A DNA stretch of 23,366 nucleotides from Embleya sp040605455 (GTDB lineage Bacteria; Actinomycetota; Actinomycetes; Streptomycetales; Streptomycetaceae): NCBI RefSeq assembly GCF_040605455.1, contig NZ_JBEXCV010000140.1, positions 1 to 23,366 on the forward strand. Reading direction: 5' to 3'. The translations under genes were made by a program, and so were the position numbers. The notes under the pieces are model-generated. The model saw nothing but the letters and a program-made list of their open reading frames with translations. It searched no databases and was not told the origin of the DNA. This document shows positions 1 to 7,956 of the stretch, piece after piece (position 1 is the first letter of the stretch; each line of letters begins with the position of its first letter).

Positions 1-1
1 G

Positions 2-613
2 GACCCGGACTGGGCTGCGGTGCCCTCCGCCGCGCCGCCCGTGCCGGACGTGCGCAGCGCGCTCGACGAGGCCAATCGGCTGCTCGGTGAGGGCGCGCTG
101 ACCCAGGCCGTGGATGTGCTCGGCGCGGCCCTGCCGGTCGCCATCGCCCGGCACGGCGAACACGACCCGCTCGTCCTCGGGTTGCGGCAGGCGCTCGCCG
201 ACACGTTGCTGGCGGACCGTCAGTTCCGGCGTGCGCTTCCGGAGTTGCAGTACATCGCGGGAGTGTTCGCGGCGTCCGGCGGGCCGACCGACGCGGAGGC
301 GATGGAGTACGGCCGACAGGTCGCGGCGTGCCTGGAGGAATTGGGCGAACTGCCCGCCGCGCTCGGCGAGTACCGGCGGCTGCTGGACCTGCATCGGCGC
401 GTCCCCGACGCCGACGTGTACCAGGGTTTCGACCTGCGCGAGCGGATCGGGCTGTTGCTCGCCGCGCTGGGCGACCCGTACCGGTCCGAGAGCGTGCTGG
501 TGCCGCTGCTCGCCGAACAGGAGCACCGACTGGGCCCGCAACACCCCCGGGTGTCCACGCTGCGCCAACACCTGGCCCGCATCCACGGCGTGACCGGCTA
601 CCGCCGGCGATGA
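2..613 (+). CDS. TPR-like helical repeat protein, C-terminal part (5' end outside window)
   Basis: The reading frame is open from the first bases of the window, so this is probably the C-terminal part of a larger protein; an internal GTG at 20 could start a 197-residue form. The translation is almost entirely amphipathic helix pairs rich in Ala, Leu and Arg, with tetratricopeptide-style spacing and phrases such as ALDEANRLLGEGALTQAVDVL, RQFRRALPELQYIAGVF and LGELPAALGEYRRLLDLHRR. It ends in GPQHPRVSTLRQHLARIHG, a repeat style common in actinobacterial TPR proteins, including those at the C-terminus of Ser/Thr kinases. No catalytic motif is visible. A protein-interaction role is inferred; attachment to a kinase is only a guess because the N-terminus is missing. 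Confidence 0.6.
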   Translation, partial: DPDWAAVPSAAPPVPDVRSALDEANRLLGEGALTQAVDVLGAALPVAIARHGEHDPLVLGLRQALADTLLADRQFRRALPELQYIAGVFAASGGPTDAEAMEYGRQVAACLEELGELPAALGEYRRLLDLHRRVPDADVYQGFDLRERIGLLLAALGDPYRSESVLVPLLAEQEHRLGPQHPRVSTLRQHLARIHGVTGYRRR

Positions 614-856
614 CGCCCGGGTGGGCGGGCCGGGCGGCTCGACGCGCCATGCGCACGACACCGAGGCGCGGCGGCGATTCGATCGCACGCGGGAGCGGGC
701 GCGGCCGGCCTCGCCGCGGTGGCGCCGGGCGCCGGGACCACGATGTGTGTCGAGGTGGGTGGAGGCGCATATTTTCTGCCACTTGTCGTAGCTGTGCTCT
801 TCCGTCCGGGGGCTGCCATGGGCGACCGTGGAGACATCGACGCGCGAAGGGGTGAC

Positions 857-1597
857 GTGGCGATGGAACTGCCCGAGGTGTCCCTGCCCTGGTTTGTACT
901 CGGTGTCGCCGGCGCGGTGCTGTCCCTGGCCCTGCCGTGGTTCCAGACCCGGACGCATCGCCGGGCGCGCGCGCTCGACTTCGACGAGTCGCGCTACGCC
1001 GGCACGCCCGACACCGTCTTTCGGGTCCCGATCACACCACTCAAGGTGTACGCGGAACCCGTCGCGGCGCGCGCGGTCGGCCTGCCGCTCGGCGTCGCCG
1101 GCGCGGTGCTGTTCCTGACGTTCGGCCTGTGGCCGTCGATGCTGACCTGGTCGGTGTGCGGCGCGGTGACCATTTTGCTCACTCCCGTGCGGCGTGCGCT
1201 GGGCCTGCGGGTGACCCACCGGATCGCCCGGGACGTGTCGTTTCGCAACGGGCCGCTGCGCGATCGCGACGGCACGGTGATTGCCGAGCAGACCTGGCCG
1301 CAGGTGGTGCGCACCTGGTACCGGCACGAGTACCGGGACCGGCCGCCGGGCGAGGACGACCTCTCGGTGGCCGTGCTCGGGAAGTTCTGGTGGCTGGCCG
1401 GTCATCTGCTGTGCTGGCCGGTGACCTTGCCGGGCACCCAGATCGTGCAGACCGCGATGTGTCGGAACCCGGCCTGGGCGCTGGGGCATGTGGGCGACGA
1501 CGCGGGCGCGCCGTGGCTGGCGGATCTGGGCGATGCCCGAACCCCTGTCCAACGCGACACACACGGAAAGGCACGGCAAACCGCCCCGGACGGCTGA
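857..1597 (+). CDS. Membrane protein of unknown function
   Basis: I do not recognise a family. From the GTG at 857 the product is 246 residues. Hydrophobic segments lie near residues 9-27 and 76-112 (probably two spans close together), with another hydrophobic stretch around 176-195 (LGKFWWLAGHLLCWPVTLPG). Between them is a soluble, arginine-rich stretch. The sequence GAAGGGG lies 4 bases before the GTG and 10 bases before an in-frame ATG at 863; either could be used. The frame is also open upstream to 719, but that extension reads as non-coding. It is followed at 45 bases by the MFS gene on the same strand, so the two may be co-transcribed. Confidence 0.6.
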   Translation: MAMELPEVSLPWFVLGVAGAVLSLALPWFQTRTHRRARALDFDESRYAGTPDTVFRVPITPLKVYAEPVAARAVGLPLGVAGAVLFLTFGLWPSMLTWSVCGAVTILLTPVRRALGLRVTHRIARDVSFRNGPLRDRDGTVIAEQTWPQVVRTWYRHEYRDRPPGEDDLSVAVLGKFWWLAGHLLCWPVTLPGTQIVQTAMCRNPAWALGHVGDDAGAPWLADLGDARTPVQRDTHGKARQTAPDG

Positions 1598-1642
1598 CGC
1601 CCGCACGGGTGACCACACTCCCACCCGATCGTTGGGCCGGGT

Positions 1643-2938
1643 GTGACGCGAAATGTCTCCATGATCCGGATCGCGGCTGCGTCCTTCGCCGGCACGTCGA
1701 TCGAGTTCTACGATTTCTTCGTCTACGGCACGGCCGCCGCCTTGGTGCTCGGGCCGCTGTTCTTTCCCGGCTTCTCGCCGATCGCGGGCACTCTCGCCGC
1801 ATTCGCCACCTACGCGGTCGGGTTCGTCTCGCGACCACTGGGTTCGGTGCTGTTCGGCCGGCTGGGCGATCGGCGCGGGCGGCGCCCGGTCCTGGTCGGC
1901 TCGCTGCTGCTGACCGGCATCGCGACCGTGCTGGTCGGACTGTTGCCCACCTACGACCGGATCGGCCTGGCCGCGCCGATCCTGCTCGTGCTGCTGCGCT
2001 TTTGCCAGGGGCTGGGGGTCGGCGGCGAATGGGGCGGCGCGGTGCTGCTGGCGGCCGAGCACGCGCCCCCGGGCAGGCGGGCGCTGTGGGGCAGCTTCCC
2101 GCAGGCCGGACCCGCGATCGGTTTTTTGCTCGCCAACGGCATCATGCTGACCCTGTCGGGGACGCTGAGCGACGCCCAGTTCCAGGCGTGGGGCTGGCGG
2201 GTGCCGTTCCTGTTCGCCGGCGTGCTCGCGGGCATCGGACTGGCGCTGCGCGCCTCGATCGAGGAGACCCCGGCGTTCGTCGAACTGGCCGCCGCGAACG
2301 GGCTCTCGGCGAGCCCGTTCACCGAGGTGGTGCGCGGGCACTGGCGGCTGATCCTGCTCGTCGCCGGCGCGCTGACCTGCGGCTATGTGGGGTTCTATCT
2401 GACCACGACGTGGTCGCTGCACTACGCCACCGACAAGCTGGCGGTCGGGCGCACCACGATGCTCGCGTGCATCATGGTCGCGGTGCTCGGCAAGGCGGTG
2501 GCCACGCCGCTGTTCGCGCTGCTGGGGGATCGGTACGGGCGCAAGCCGCTGTGCGTGGCGGGCTGTGCGGCGATGGGGTTGTGGGCGTTCCCGATGCTGG
2601 GGCTGCTGGCCACCGGTGAGCCGGTGTGGATGACGCTGGCCTGCCTGGGCACGCTGATCGCCTTCATCACGATGTTCTCGGTGGTCGGCACTTACCTGTC
2701 CGAGTTGTTCGAACCACGCGTGCGGTGCACCGGTGCGTCCACCGCGTACAACCTCGGCGGCGTGTTCGGCGGCGCGCTGACCCCGATCGTGGCCACCGAA
2801 CTGGCCCGGGGCGACGGCACCCCGTGGAGCGTCGCGGCCTATCTCGCGGCGGCCGCGGCGCTCAGTGTGGCGTGCTTCTCCGCGTTGCCGGAGACCCGCG
2901 CGGTGCCGACCTGGGAGGGACAACCGGCCACCGCTTGA
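1643..2938 (+). CDS. MFS transporter, metabolite:H+ symporter (MHS) type
   Basis: A 431-residue polytopic membrane protein. The family is shown by the N-terminal motif SIEFYDFFVYG (residues 19-29, acidic E21 and D24), the cytoplasmic loop motif GRLGDRRGRR (72-81) between helices 2 and 3, the QGLGVGGEWGGAVLLAAEHAP segment (122-142), and a second loop motif GDRYGRKPL in the C-terminal half. These match the MHS branch (ProP, KgtP, shikimate and benzoate-type symporters), proton-coupled importers of small organic acids or osmolytes in the cytoplasmic membrane. The length is normal for the family. The start is the GTG at 1643; an ATG at 1661 is an alternative, and neither has a clear ribosome-binding site. 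The substrate cannot be read from sequence. Confidence 0.88.
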   Translation: MTRNVSMIRIAAASFAGTSIEFYDFFVYGTAAALVLGPLFFPGFSPIAGTLAAFATYAVGFVSRPLGSVLFGRLGDRRGRRPVLVGSLLLTGIATVLVGLLPTYDRIGLAAPILLVLLRFCQGLGVGGEWGGAVLLAAEHAPPGRRALWGSFPQAGPAIGFLLANGIMLTLSGTLSDAQFQAWGWRVPFLFAGVLAGIGLALRASIEETPAFVELAAANGLSASPFTEVVRGHWRLILLVAGALTCGYVGFYLTTTWSLHYATDKLAVGRTTMLACIMVAVLGKAVATPLFALLGDRYGRKPLCVAGCAAMGLWAFPMLGLLATGEPVWMTLACLGTLIAFITMFSVVGTYLSELFEPRVRCTGASTAYNLGGVFGGALTPIVATELARGDGTPWSVAAYLAAAAALSVACFSALPETRAVPTWEGQPATA

Positions 2939-2975
2939 TCTTCCTTCGGCCACCGTTGTGGGCCACCCTGCGGCC

Positions 2976-3413
2976 ATGGATTCCAATGACCCCGAGCAGG
3001 CCCGGGCACGACGCGCGCAGCACATTCGGATCGCCGAGCGGCTGCTCGCGGCGGTGAGCGCAGGCGACCGGAGCGCCCAGGTGGCCTGCTACCACCCGGA
3101 CATCGTGCTCGAATTCCCGTACGCCGCGCCGCCGGTGCGGATCGAGGGCAAGGACGCGGTGGACGCCTACCTGGAGGTCGCGCTCGGCATCTTCGAGCTG
3201 CGCCTGACGATGACCCGGGTCCACGACTGCGTGGACCCGGACACCGTGATCGTGGAGTTCACCGGCGAGGGGCGGGCCAGACCCACCGGCCGTGCCTACG
3301 CGAACACCTATGTCGCGGTGCTGGCCTTCCGGGACGGTCTGGTGGTCGGCCAGCGCGAGTTCTACAACCCGGTGCCGGCCGCTCAGGCCTTGACCGCGAC
3401 GCCCGCCAGCTGA
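2976..3413 (+). CDS. SnoaL-like / NTF2-fold family protein
   Basis: A 145-residue protein with the layout of the SnoaL/NTF2-like fold: an N-terminal helix pair (ARRAQHIRIAERLLAAVSAGD), then CYHPDIVLEFPYAAPPVRIEGKDAVDAYLEVAL, and strands ending in VAVLAFRDGLVVGQREFYNP. The pattern 'xxHPDxxxEFPYAPP...xGxxAV..Y' is typical of polyketide-cyclase-like, limonene-epoxide-hydrolase-like and related small enzymes or ligand binders. The exact reaction is unknown. It starts 37 bases after the MFS gene. No Shine-Dalgarno precedes the ATG, and CACCCT sits 6 bases before it, so a leaderless start is possible but weak. Its last 31 bases overlap the end of the facing methyltransferase gene. Confidence 0.75.
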   Translation: MDSNDPEQARARRAQHIRIAERLLAAVSAGDRSAQVACYHPDIVLEFPYAAPPVRIEGKDAVDAYLEVALGIFELRLTMTRVHDCVDPDTVIVEFTGEGRARPTGRAYANTYVAVLAFRDGLVVGQREFYNPVPAAQALTATPAS

Positions 3414-4186
3414 GGCAGCTTCACCTCGGGGTCGCCGAGCCGGCCCTCGGGGCCCCACACGTCCACCGGGACCAGGCGGGCGGGCAGCAGATCCAGGCCG
3501 CCGAAGATGGCCAGGATGCCGTCGTGCGAACGGGCGTGCATCTGCTGCACGTTGGACGAGTACTCGCTGAGCGCGCGGTCCATCCCGGCCGGGCGCTCCT
3601 GGCTGCGGTGCGCGTGCGAGAGGGCGAGGTGGCTGCCGGGCACGGTGGCGTCCATGTACTGGCGCACCACACCCGGCGGGTCCGCCTCGTCCGGGATGAA
3701 GTGCAGCACCGACACGATCAGCACACCGACCGGCTGGGAGAAGTCGATCAGCTTGCGCACCTCGGGCGAGTCGATGACCTTGGCCGGATCGGTCAGGTCG
3801 GCGCCCACCACCGTCGCGTTCGGGTTGTTCGCCAGCAGAGCCTGGCTGTGCGCGACCGCGACGGGATCGTTGTCCACGTAGACCACCCGCGCGTCCGGAT
3901 CGGCCTTGTGTGCGATCTCGTGCACGTTGCCCACCGTCGGAATGCCCGAGCCCAGGTCCAGGAACTGGCGGATGCCCAGGTCCAGCAGGTGGTGCACGGC
4001 GCGAGTGAGGAACACCCGGTTCCCGCGCAGCACGTCGCGCAGCTCGGGCATCGCCTGGGTGACCAGTTCGGCGGCCTCGCGGTCGACCGCGAAATTGTGC
4101 GCGCCGCCGAGCGCGTAGTCGTAGACGCGGGCCACGCTGGCGCGCGTGATGTCGATGTGCTCTGGAGCCCAGTCCGGTCGAGTCAT
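3383..4186 (-). CDS. SAM-dependent methyltransferase, DUF574 (Methyltransf_19) family
   Basis: A 267-residue protein with the hallmarks of the streptomycete DUF574 family: RASVARVYDYALGGAHNFAVDREAAE (residues 15-40), the SAM-binding loop FLDLGSGIPT (75-84), and the acidic strand-2 end VYVDNDP (102-108). The family is expanded in streptomycetes, often near regulatory genes; its methyl acceptor is generally unknown. The fold is Rossmann-type and cytosolic. Its ATG at 4186 has no Shine-Dalgarno, but a good TAGAGT -10 hexamer ends 7 bases upstream, so the mRNA is probably leaderless. The 3' end overlaps the SnoaL-like gene tail-to-tail by 31 bases. Confidence 0.9.
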   Translation of the reverse strand: MTRPDWAPEHIDITRASVARVYDYALGGAHNFAVDREAAELVTQAMPELRDVLRGNRVFLTRAVHHLLDLGIRQFLDLGSGIPTVGNVHEIAHKADPDARVVYVDNDPVAVAHSQALLANNPNATVVGADLTDPAKVIDSPEVRKLIDFSQPVGVLIVSVLHFIPDEADPPGVVRQYMDATVPGSHLALSHAHRSQERPAGMDRALSEYSSNVQQMHARSHDGILAIFGGLDLLPARLVPVDVWGPEGRLGDPEVKLPQLAGVAVKA

Positions 4187-4193
4187 GGCTCGG

Positions 4194-4199
4194 ACTCTA
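4194..4199 (-). promoter_or_regulatory. -10 box of a probable leaderless promoter for the DUF574 methyltransferase
   Basis: On the minus strand TAGAGT matches the streptomycete -10 consensus TAGRRT. Seven bases separate it from the ATG at 4186, which would put the transcription start at or next to the A of the start codon. No purine-rich ribosome-binding site lies between. The -35 region is not convincing. Confidence 0.45.
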
Positions 4200-4323
4200 A
4201 AGCGTGCCGACCGAATTCACCGGAAAAATCGCCGGCCCGACGGTTGGCAGCCCTGTGCGAGGCGTCACACGCGCACGGATGCCGGGGCGGTCCCGACGCC
4301 GACGGGAACGGAACGAGGTGTTC

Positions 4324-4343
4324 GGTTCCCGGACGCCGGGACC
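4324..4343 (-). terminator. GC-rich hairpin downstream of the amidohydrolase operon
   Basis: A compact inverted repeat (TCCCGG, 3-base loop, CCGGGA, extended by two further pairs past a one-base bulge) begins 18 bases beyond the stop codon of the leftward amidohydrolase at 4362. It lacks a U-run, as many streptomycete terminators do. It may end the four-gene operon that starts at 8751. The assignment rests on position and fold only. Confidence 0.4.
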
Positions 4344-4361
4344 GCCGCGAGGCGATCGCGG

Positions 4362-5648
4362 TTACGGCTTGATGCCCGCCGCGCCGACGAACGCCGGACA
4401 CTTGTCCGCGCCGACCGGGATGTCCTCGGGTGCCAGCGGTGCCCACACCTGATCGACGCGAGGGCCCACCTTCGCCGCGATCGGGGCCAGCGCCGCCAGG
4501 TCGAAGCCGTACAGCTTCGCCGCGTTGCCGCCGACCATGGCCGCGACCTCGACCGGGTCGATGCCGTTGTAGGTCAGCTGGAGCGCCTCGCGGCTGAACG
4601 GATGGCTGGCCTCCTTGTGCGGGTAGTCGCTGCCCCACATGATCCGGTCCACGCCCACCTGATAACGCAGCTTGGCCTCGGCCGGACGCTGGAAGCTGGC
4701 TCCGACGTGGCACTGGCGGGCCCAGTACTCGCTGGGCTTGAGCTCCATCCGGCCCACCAGCGCACTGCCCCACTCGTACTCCTGGGAGCCGACCGCGGTG
4801 CTCATCCGGTGCCAGTAGTAGTCCAGCCGCCGGGTCTCCTCCGGGATCCAGGCGGTGCCCTGCTCGGTGAAGACGAACTGGAGCCCCGGGTGGCGATCCA
4901 TCGCGCCGGAGACCACCAGGTGGGTGAACGCGCGGTGCGCCCACCAGGACACCTCGGTCAGGAACACCACCTTGTCCACGTCGGTGTCCCCGGCCGGCGG
5001 TGCGGCCGAGCCGGTGTGGTGGTTCACCGGCATGCCCAACTCCTCGCACACCCGCCACAGCGGCTCGTAGTGCGCGTAGTCGAACATCGGCACCAGGCCG
5101 GAGCCGGGCGGGGTGCCGGGCAGCAGTACGCCGCCGGTGAGCCCGACCTCCTTGGCCCAGCGGATCTCCTCCACCGCGGCCGGGATGTCGTGCAGCATGA
5201 TCTGCACGATGCCCGCCCGGCGCCCGGGCGTCGCCGCGCAGAAGTCGACCATCCAGCGGTTGTGCGCCTTCAGCCCCTCCCAACGCAGCGCCAGATCGCC
5301 CGCGTTCGCGGCCGGCGGCTGATCGGTGAGCGAGGGCTTGGGGAAGAACGGCGGCACGGTGTTGGGGAAGACGACCTCGGCCACCACCCCGTCCGCCTCC
5401 AGGTCGTGCATGCGGCGGTCGGAGTCCCAGTTGCGCGGACCCAGATCGCCCTTGAGGTCCTCGTAGGGAATCTCGTAGCCGCTCACCCACGCGTCGAACT
5501 CGGCGTGCAGGCGCGCGGGCAGATAGTCGCGATAGCCGTGGATCTCGCCGCCGCCGTGGCAGTCGGCCGAGATCACCGTGTACCGCTCGGGGTGGTCGCC
5601 GGTCGGGGGGCCGCTCGGGACGGGGAGCGGGGTGGTGCTGTCAGTCAT
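4362..5648 (-). CDS. Amidohydrolase_2 family metal-dependent hydrolase/decarboxylase, paralogue 1
   Basis: A 428-residue TIM-barrel protein of the amidohydrolase_2 group, which includes ACMSD and the resorcylate and carboxyvanillate decarboxylases. Visible motifs are the strand-1 metal site ISADCHGG (D29, H31), the conserved KAHNRWMVDFC segment (127-137), the strand-5 histidines NHHTG (H210, H211) and the strand-8 aspartate WGSDYPH (D341). These normally bind one divalent metal and the catalytic water. The ATG at 5648 is 6 bases after the upstream gene's stop, and GGAGG within that gene's last codons supplies a ribosome-binding site. It is the last gene of the leftward operon and a diverged paralogue of its neighbour, sharing KAHNRW-like, PSEYW/F and WG(S/N)D(Y/F)PH motifs. 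Hydrolysis versus decarboxylation, and the substrate, cannot be decided. Confidence 0.85.
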   Translation of the reverse strand: MTDSTTPLPVPSGPPTGDHPERYTVISADCHGGGEIHGYRDYLPARLHAEFDAWVSGYEIPYEDLKGDLGPRNWDSDRRMHDLEADGVVAEVVFPNTVPPFFPKPSLTDQPPAANAGDLALRWEGLKAHNRWMVDFCAATPGRRAGIVQIMLHDIPAAVEEIRWAKEVGLTGGVLLPGTPPGSGLVPMFDYAHYEPLWRVCEELGMPVNHHTGSAAPPAGDTDVDKVVFLTEVSWWAHRAFTHLVVSGAMDRHPGLQFVFTEQGTAWIPEETRRLDYYWHRMSTAVGSQEYEWGSALVGRMELKPSEYWARQCHVGASFQRPAEAKLRYQVGVDRIMWGSDYPHKEASHPFSREALQLTYNGIDPVEVAAMVGGNAAKLYGFDLAALAPIAAKVGPRVDQVWAPLAPEDIPVGADKCPAFVGAAGIKP

Positions 5649-5654
5649 GGGGGA

Positions 5655-6992
5655 TCAGACCTCCAGGGCTTCCGCGTTGGGGTTGATCGCGGCGCCCGTG
5701 TCGTGTCCGGTGAGCCAGGGCCGGCCGATCTCGGCGGCTGCTGCCCACTTGGTCGTCAGGTCCTTCGCCGACCCGTCCTCGTTCACCTGACCGAGCGTCG
5801 CGGGGGTGACCCCGACCCGCTCGGCGTGCGGCCTGAGGGCGGCCAGGTCGAAGCCGTACACGTCCGCGACCGCCTCGCCGAGCATCACGCGCGTCTCGGC
5901 GATCGGTACGTCCGAGAACGTCTTGCGCAAGATGTTGAGCGTCTCGGGCCAGGTGCCCTCGGGGTGCGGGAAATCGTTACCCCAGCAGATGTTGCCGACA
6001 CCGATCTCGTAGCGCATGCCGATCTCGCGCCGCTTGGTGTTGGACGCGCCGATGAAGCAGTTGCGGTCGAAGTACTCGCTCGGGAGCAGCTTGATCTCCT
6101 CGAACCCGGCCAACTTGGCCGCGCCGCGCGAGCCCAGCAGCAGCCGGTCGGTGAACCACAGCAGGTTGCCCACCCACCAGCAACCCGCCTCGGTCACCCC
6201 GAAGCGCAGTCGCGGGAAGCGCTCGAAGACGCCGGACCACAGCAGGAACCACAACGGCCGGGAGGGCCACCAGGTGACCTCGGTGACGTAGATGCCCAGG
6301 TGGTTCCCGTACGCCTCGCGGTCGGCCGGACCCGAGTGGGTGACCACCGGGAGCTCCAGGTCCTCGCACAGCGCCCACACCGGGTCGTACCTGCGGTCGT
6401 GGTAGGGCGTCTGGTTCATCCACATCGCCGGGATCATCACCGCGCCCAGGCCGTCCGCCTTGATCCGGCGGATCTCCGCGAGCACGTCCTCGATCGCCGC
6501 GGTGATCGGGATCAGCGCGACCCCGCGCCGCCGCTCCGGGCTGGTCTTGCACAACTCGGCCAGCCAGCGGTTGTGCGCCTGCGCGCCGGCCAGGCCCAGT
6601 TCGGGATCCATGTCGCCGGACAGACCCAGTCCCGCGCCGAAGGGCACACACGTACGCGACTCGACCGCGTCGGCGTCCGGGAAGATCACCTCGCCGACCA
6701 CGCCGTCCTTGTCCAACTCCAGGTCGCGCCGGTCCACCTCCCAACCGCTGCGCAGCACCTCCTCGTTGGTCTCGAACCAGTTCGCCGCGAAGTCCTCGTT
6801 GCGCACGCCAAGGTCGGTGATCGCCTTGAGCTGCGCCTCGCGCTCGGACATGAACTGGTCGAAGGCGCCGTGGTGTTTGCCGGCGAGGTAGTCGCGATAC
6901 AGCTCGGTCGGCAGCCCGGCGTGGGTGTCCGAGGAGATGATCGTGTAGGGGGTGGTGAGTTCGTCGTGCTCGGTGTGCTCAGTCATCGTCAC
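5655..6992 (-). CDS. Amidohydrolase_2 family metal-dependent hydrolase/decarboxylase, paralogue 2
   Basis: A 445-residue amidohydrolase_2 protein. Metal-site motifs are SSDTHAG (D22, H24), VTHSG (H219) and WGNDFPH (D340). AQAHNRWLAELC (137-148), LPSEYFDRNCFIGAS and YGFDLAAL match its downstream paralogue in order and spacing, so the two genes probably arose by duplication. They have diverged in the substrate-side loops: this one has WMNQTPYHDRRYDPVWALCEDL where the other has FDYAHYEPLWRVCEEL. The GTG at 6992 directly follows the TGA of the dehydrogenase gene; an ATG two codons later could also serve. Tight spacing implies translational coupling and related steps of one pathway. A hetero-oligomer of the two paralogues is possible but unproven. 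Confidence 0.86.
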   Translation of the reverse strand: MTMTEHTEHDELTTPYTIISSDTHAGLPTELYRDYLAGKHHGAFDQFMSEREAQLKAITDLGVRNEDFAANWFETNEEVLRSGWEVDRRDLELDKDGVVGEVIFPDADAVESRTCVPFGAGLGLSGDMDPELGLAGAQAHNRWLAELCKTSPERRRGVALIPITAAIEDVLAEIRRIKADGLGAVMIPAMWMNQTPYHDRRYDPVWALCEDLELPVVTHSGPADREAYGNHLGIYVTEVTWWPSRPLWFLLWSGVFERFPRLRFGVTEAGCWWVGNLLWFTDRLLLGSRGAAKLAGFEEIKLLPSEYFDRNCFIGASNTKRREIGMRYEIGVGNICWGNDFPHPEGTWPETLNILRKTFSDVPIAETRVMLGEAVADVYGFDLAALRPHAERVGVTPATLGQVNEDGSAKDLTTKWAAAAEIGRPWLTGHDTGAAINPNAEALEV

Positions 6993-7883
6993 TCACTTGT
7001 CCAGGACGAAGGTTTCGAGGTACGAGGGGTTGCTGCGGGCGAGCATGCTCTGCGACCGCGCGATGATCTGTCCGTCGCTGTGCTCACCGGCGGGCAGGAT
7101 CCAGAACCGGTTCTCCCGGATGCCGTCGAGCACGTCGGCCGCGACCGACTCGACCGGGGTGAACTCGATCTCCTGCCCCGCGTCGCGCATCGCCTTCTCC
7201 CACGCGTCGAGCGTGTTGTACGGCGTCTTGCGCGGCACCGACTTGGCGAACCTCTCGGGCCGGTTGCGGTAGGACTCCCACAGGCCGGTGCGCAACATCT
7301 TGGGGCCGGGGAACAGTACGGACGCGCCGAGTCGCGCGTGCACCTGGCCGAGTTGTGCGTACAGCGCCTCGGTCATGGTCACCACCGCGGCCTTGGTGGT
7401 CGCGTACACCGACGCGTTCGGCAGCGGCGCGATGCCGCCGTCGCCGGAGGAGGTGTTCACGATGTGCCCCGGGGTGTTCTGCGCGAGCATCCGCGGGACG
7501 AACGCCTGGATGCCGTTGAAGACGCCGAACACGTTGACGGCGAAGCACCAGTCCCAGTCCTTGGGATCGTGCTCCCACATCTTGCCCTCGGAGCCAGAGC
7601 CGATCCCGGCGTTGTTGCACAGCACGTGCACCGCGCCGAAGTGTGCGAACGCGGCGTCGGCCAGCCCGAACACCGATTCGCGCACCGACACGTCCACGAC
7701 GTGCCCGATCGCGTCGCCGCCCGCGTCGGTGATCCGCGCGACGGCCTTGTCCAGTGCGCCCTGCTCGATGTCGCCGAGCACGACCTTCATGCCCTCGGCG
7801 CTGAACCGCTCGGCCATCGCGAGCCCGATGCCGCTCGCGGCACCGGTGACGACGGCGACTCTGCCGTCGAATTCCTGGAGCAT
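6993..7883 (-). CDS. Short-chain dehydrogenase/reductase (classical SDR)
   Basis: A 296-residue NAD(P)-dependent oxidoreductase with the full classical SDR set: TGAASGIG (residues 13-20) for dinucleotide binding, D63-V64 in the adenine pocket region, NNAG (90-93), and the catalytic Ser (S145/S146 region), Y160 and K164 in SVYATTK. Acidic D38 at the end of strand 2 suggests NAD(H) preference, an inference from the usual SDR rule. It probably interconverts a secondary alcohol and a ketone. The ATG at 7883 was chosen because the Rossmann fold starts a few residues later and AAGGGA lies upstream; the frame is open further upstream to 8084, but that stretch overlaps the preceding gene and looks non-coding. 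It is the second gene of the operon. Confidence 0.9.
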   Translation of the reverse strand: MLQEFDGRVAVVTGAASGIGLAMAERFSAEGMKVVLGDIEQGALDKAVARITDAGGDAIGHVVDVSVRESVFGLADAAFAHFGAVHVLCNNAGIGSGSEGKMWEHDPKDWDWCFAVNVFGVFNGIQAFVPRMLAQNTPGHIVNTSSGDGGIAPLPNASVYATTKAAVVTMTEALYAQLGQVHARLGASVLFPGPKMLRTGLWESYRNRPERFAKSVPRKTPYNTLDAWEKAMRDAGQEIEFTPVESVAADVLDGIRENRFWILPAGEHSDGQIIARSQSMLARSNPSYLETFVLDK

Positions 7884-7956
7884 GTGTCCCGATCCCTTGC
7901 TGTCGTCGCTGCCGTGCCTGTCCTGCTTGGCGTGCTTGCCCTTGTCTGCCGGGGAG

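Noticed and set aside
614..856. Possible small gene or promoter between the TPR and membrane-protein genes
   Set aside because: No ribosome-binding site, domain or convincing -35/-10 pair was found.
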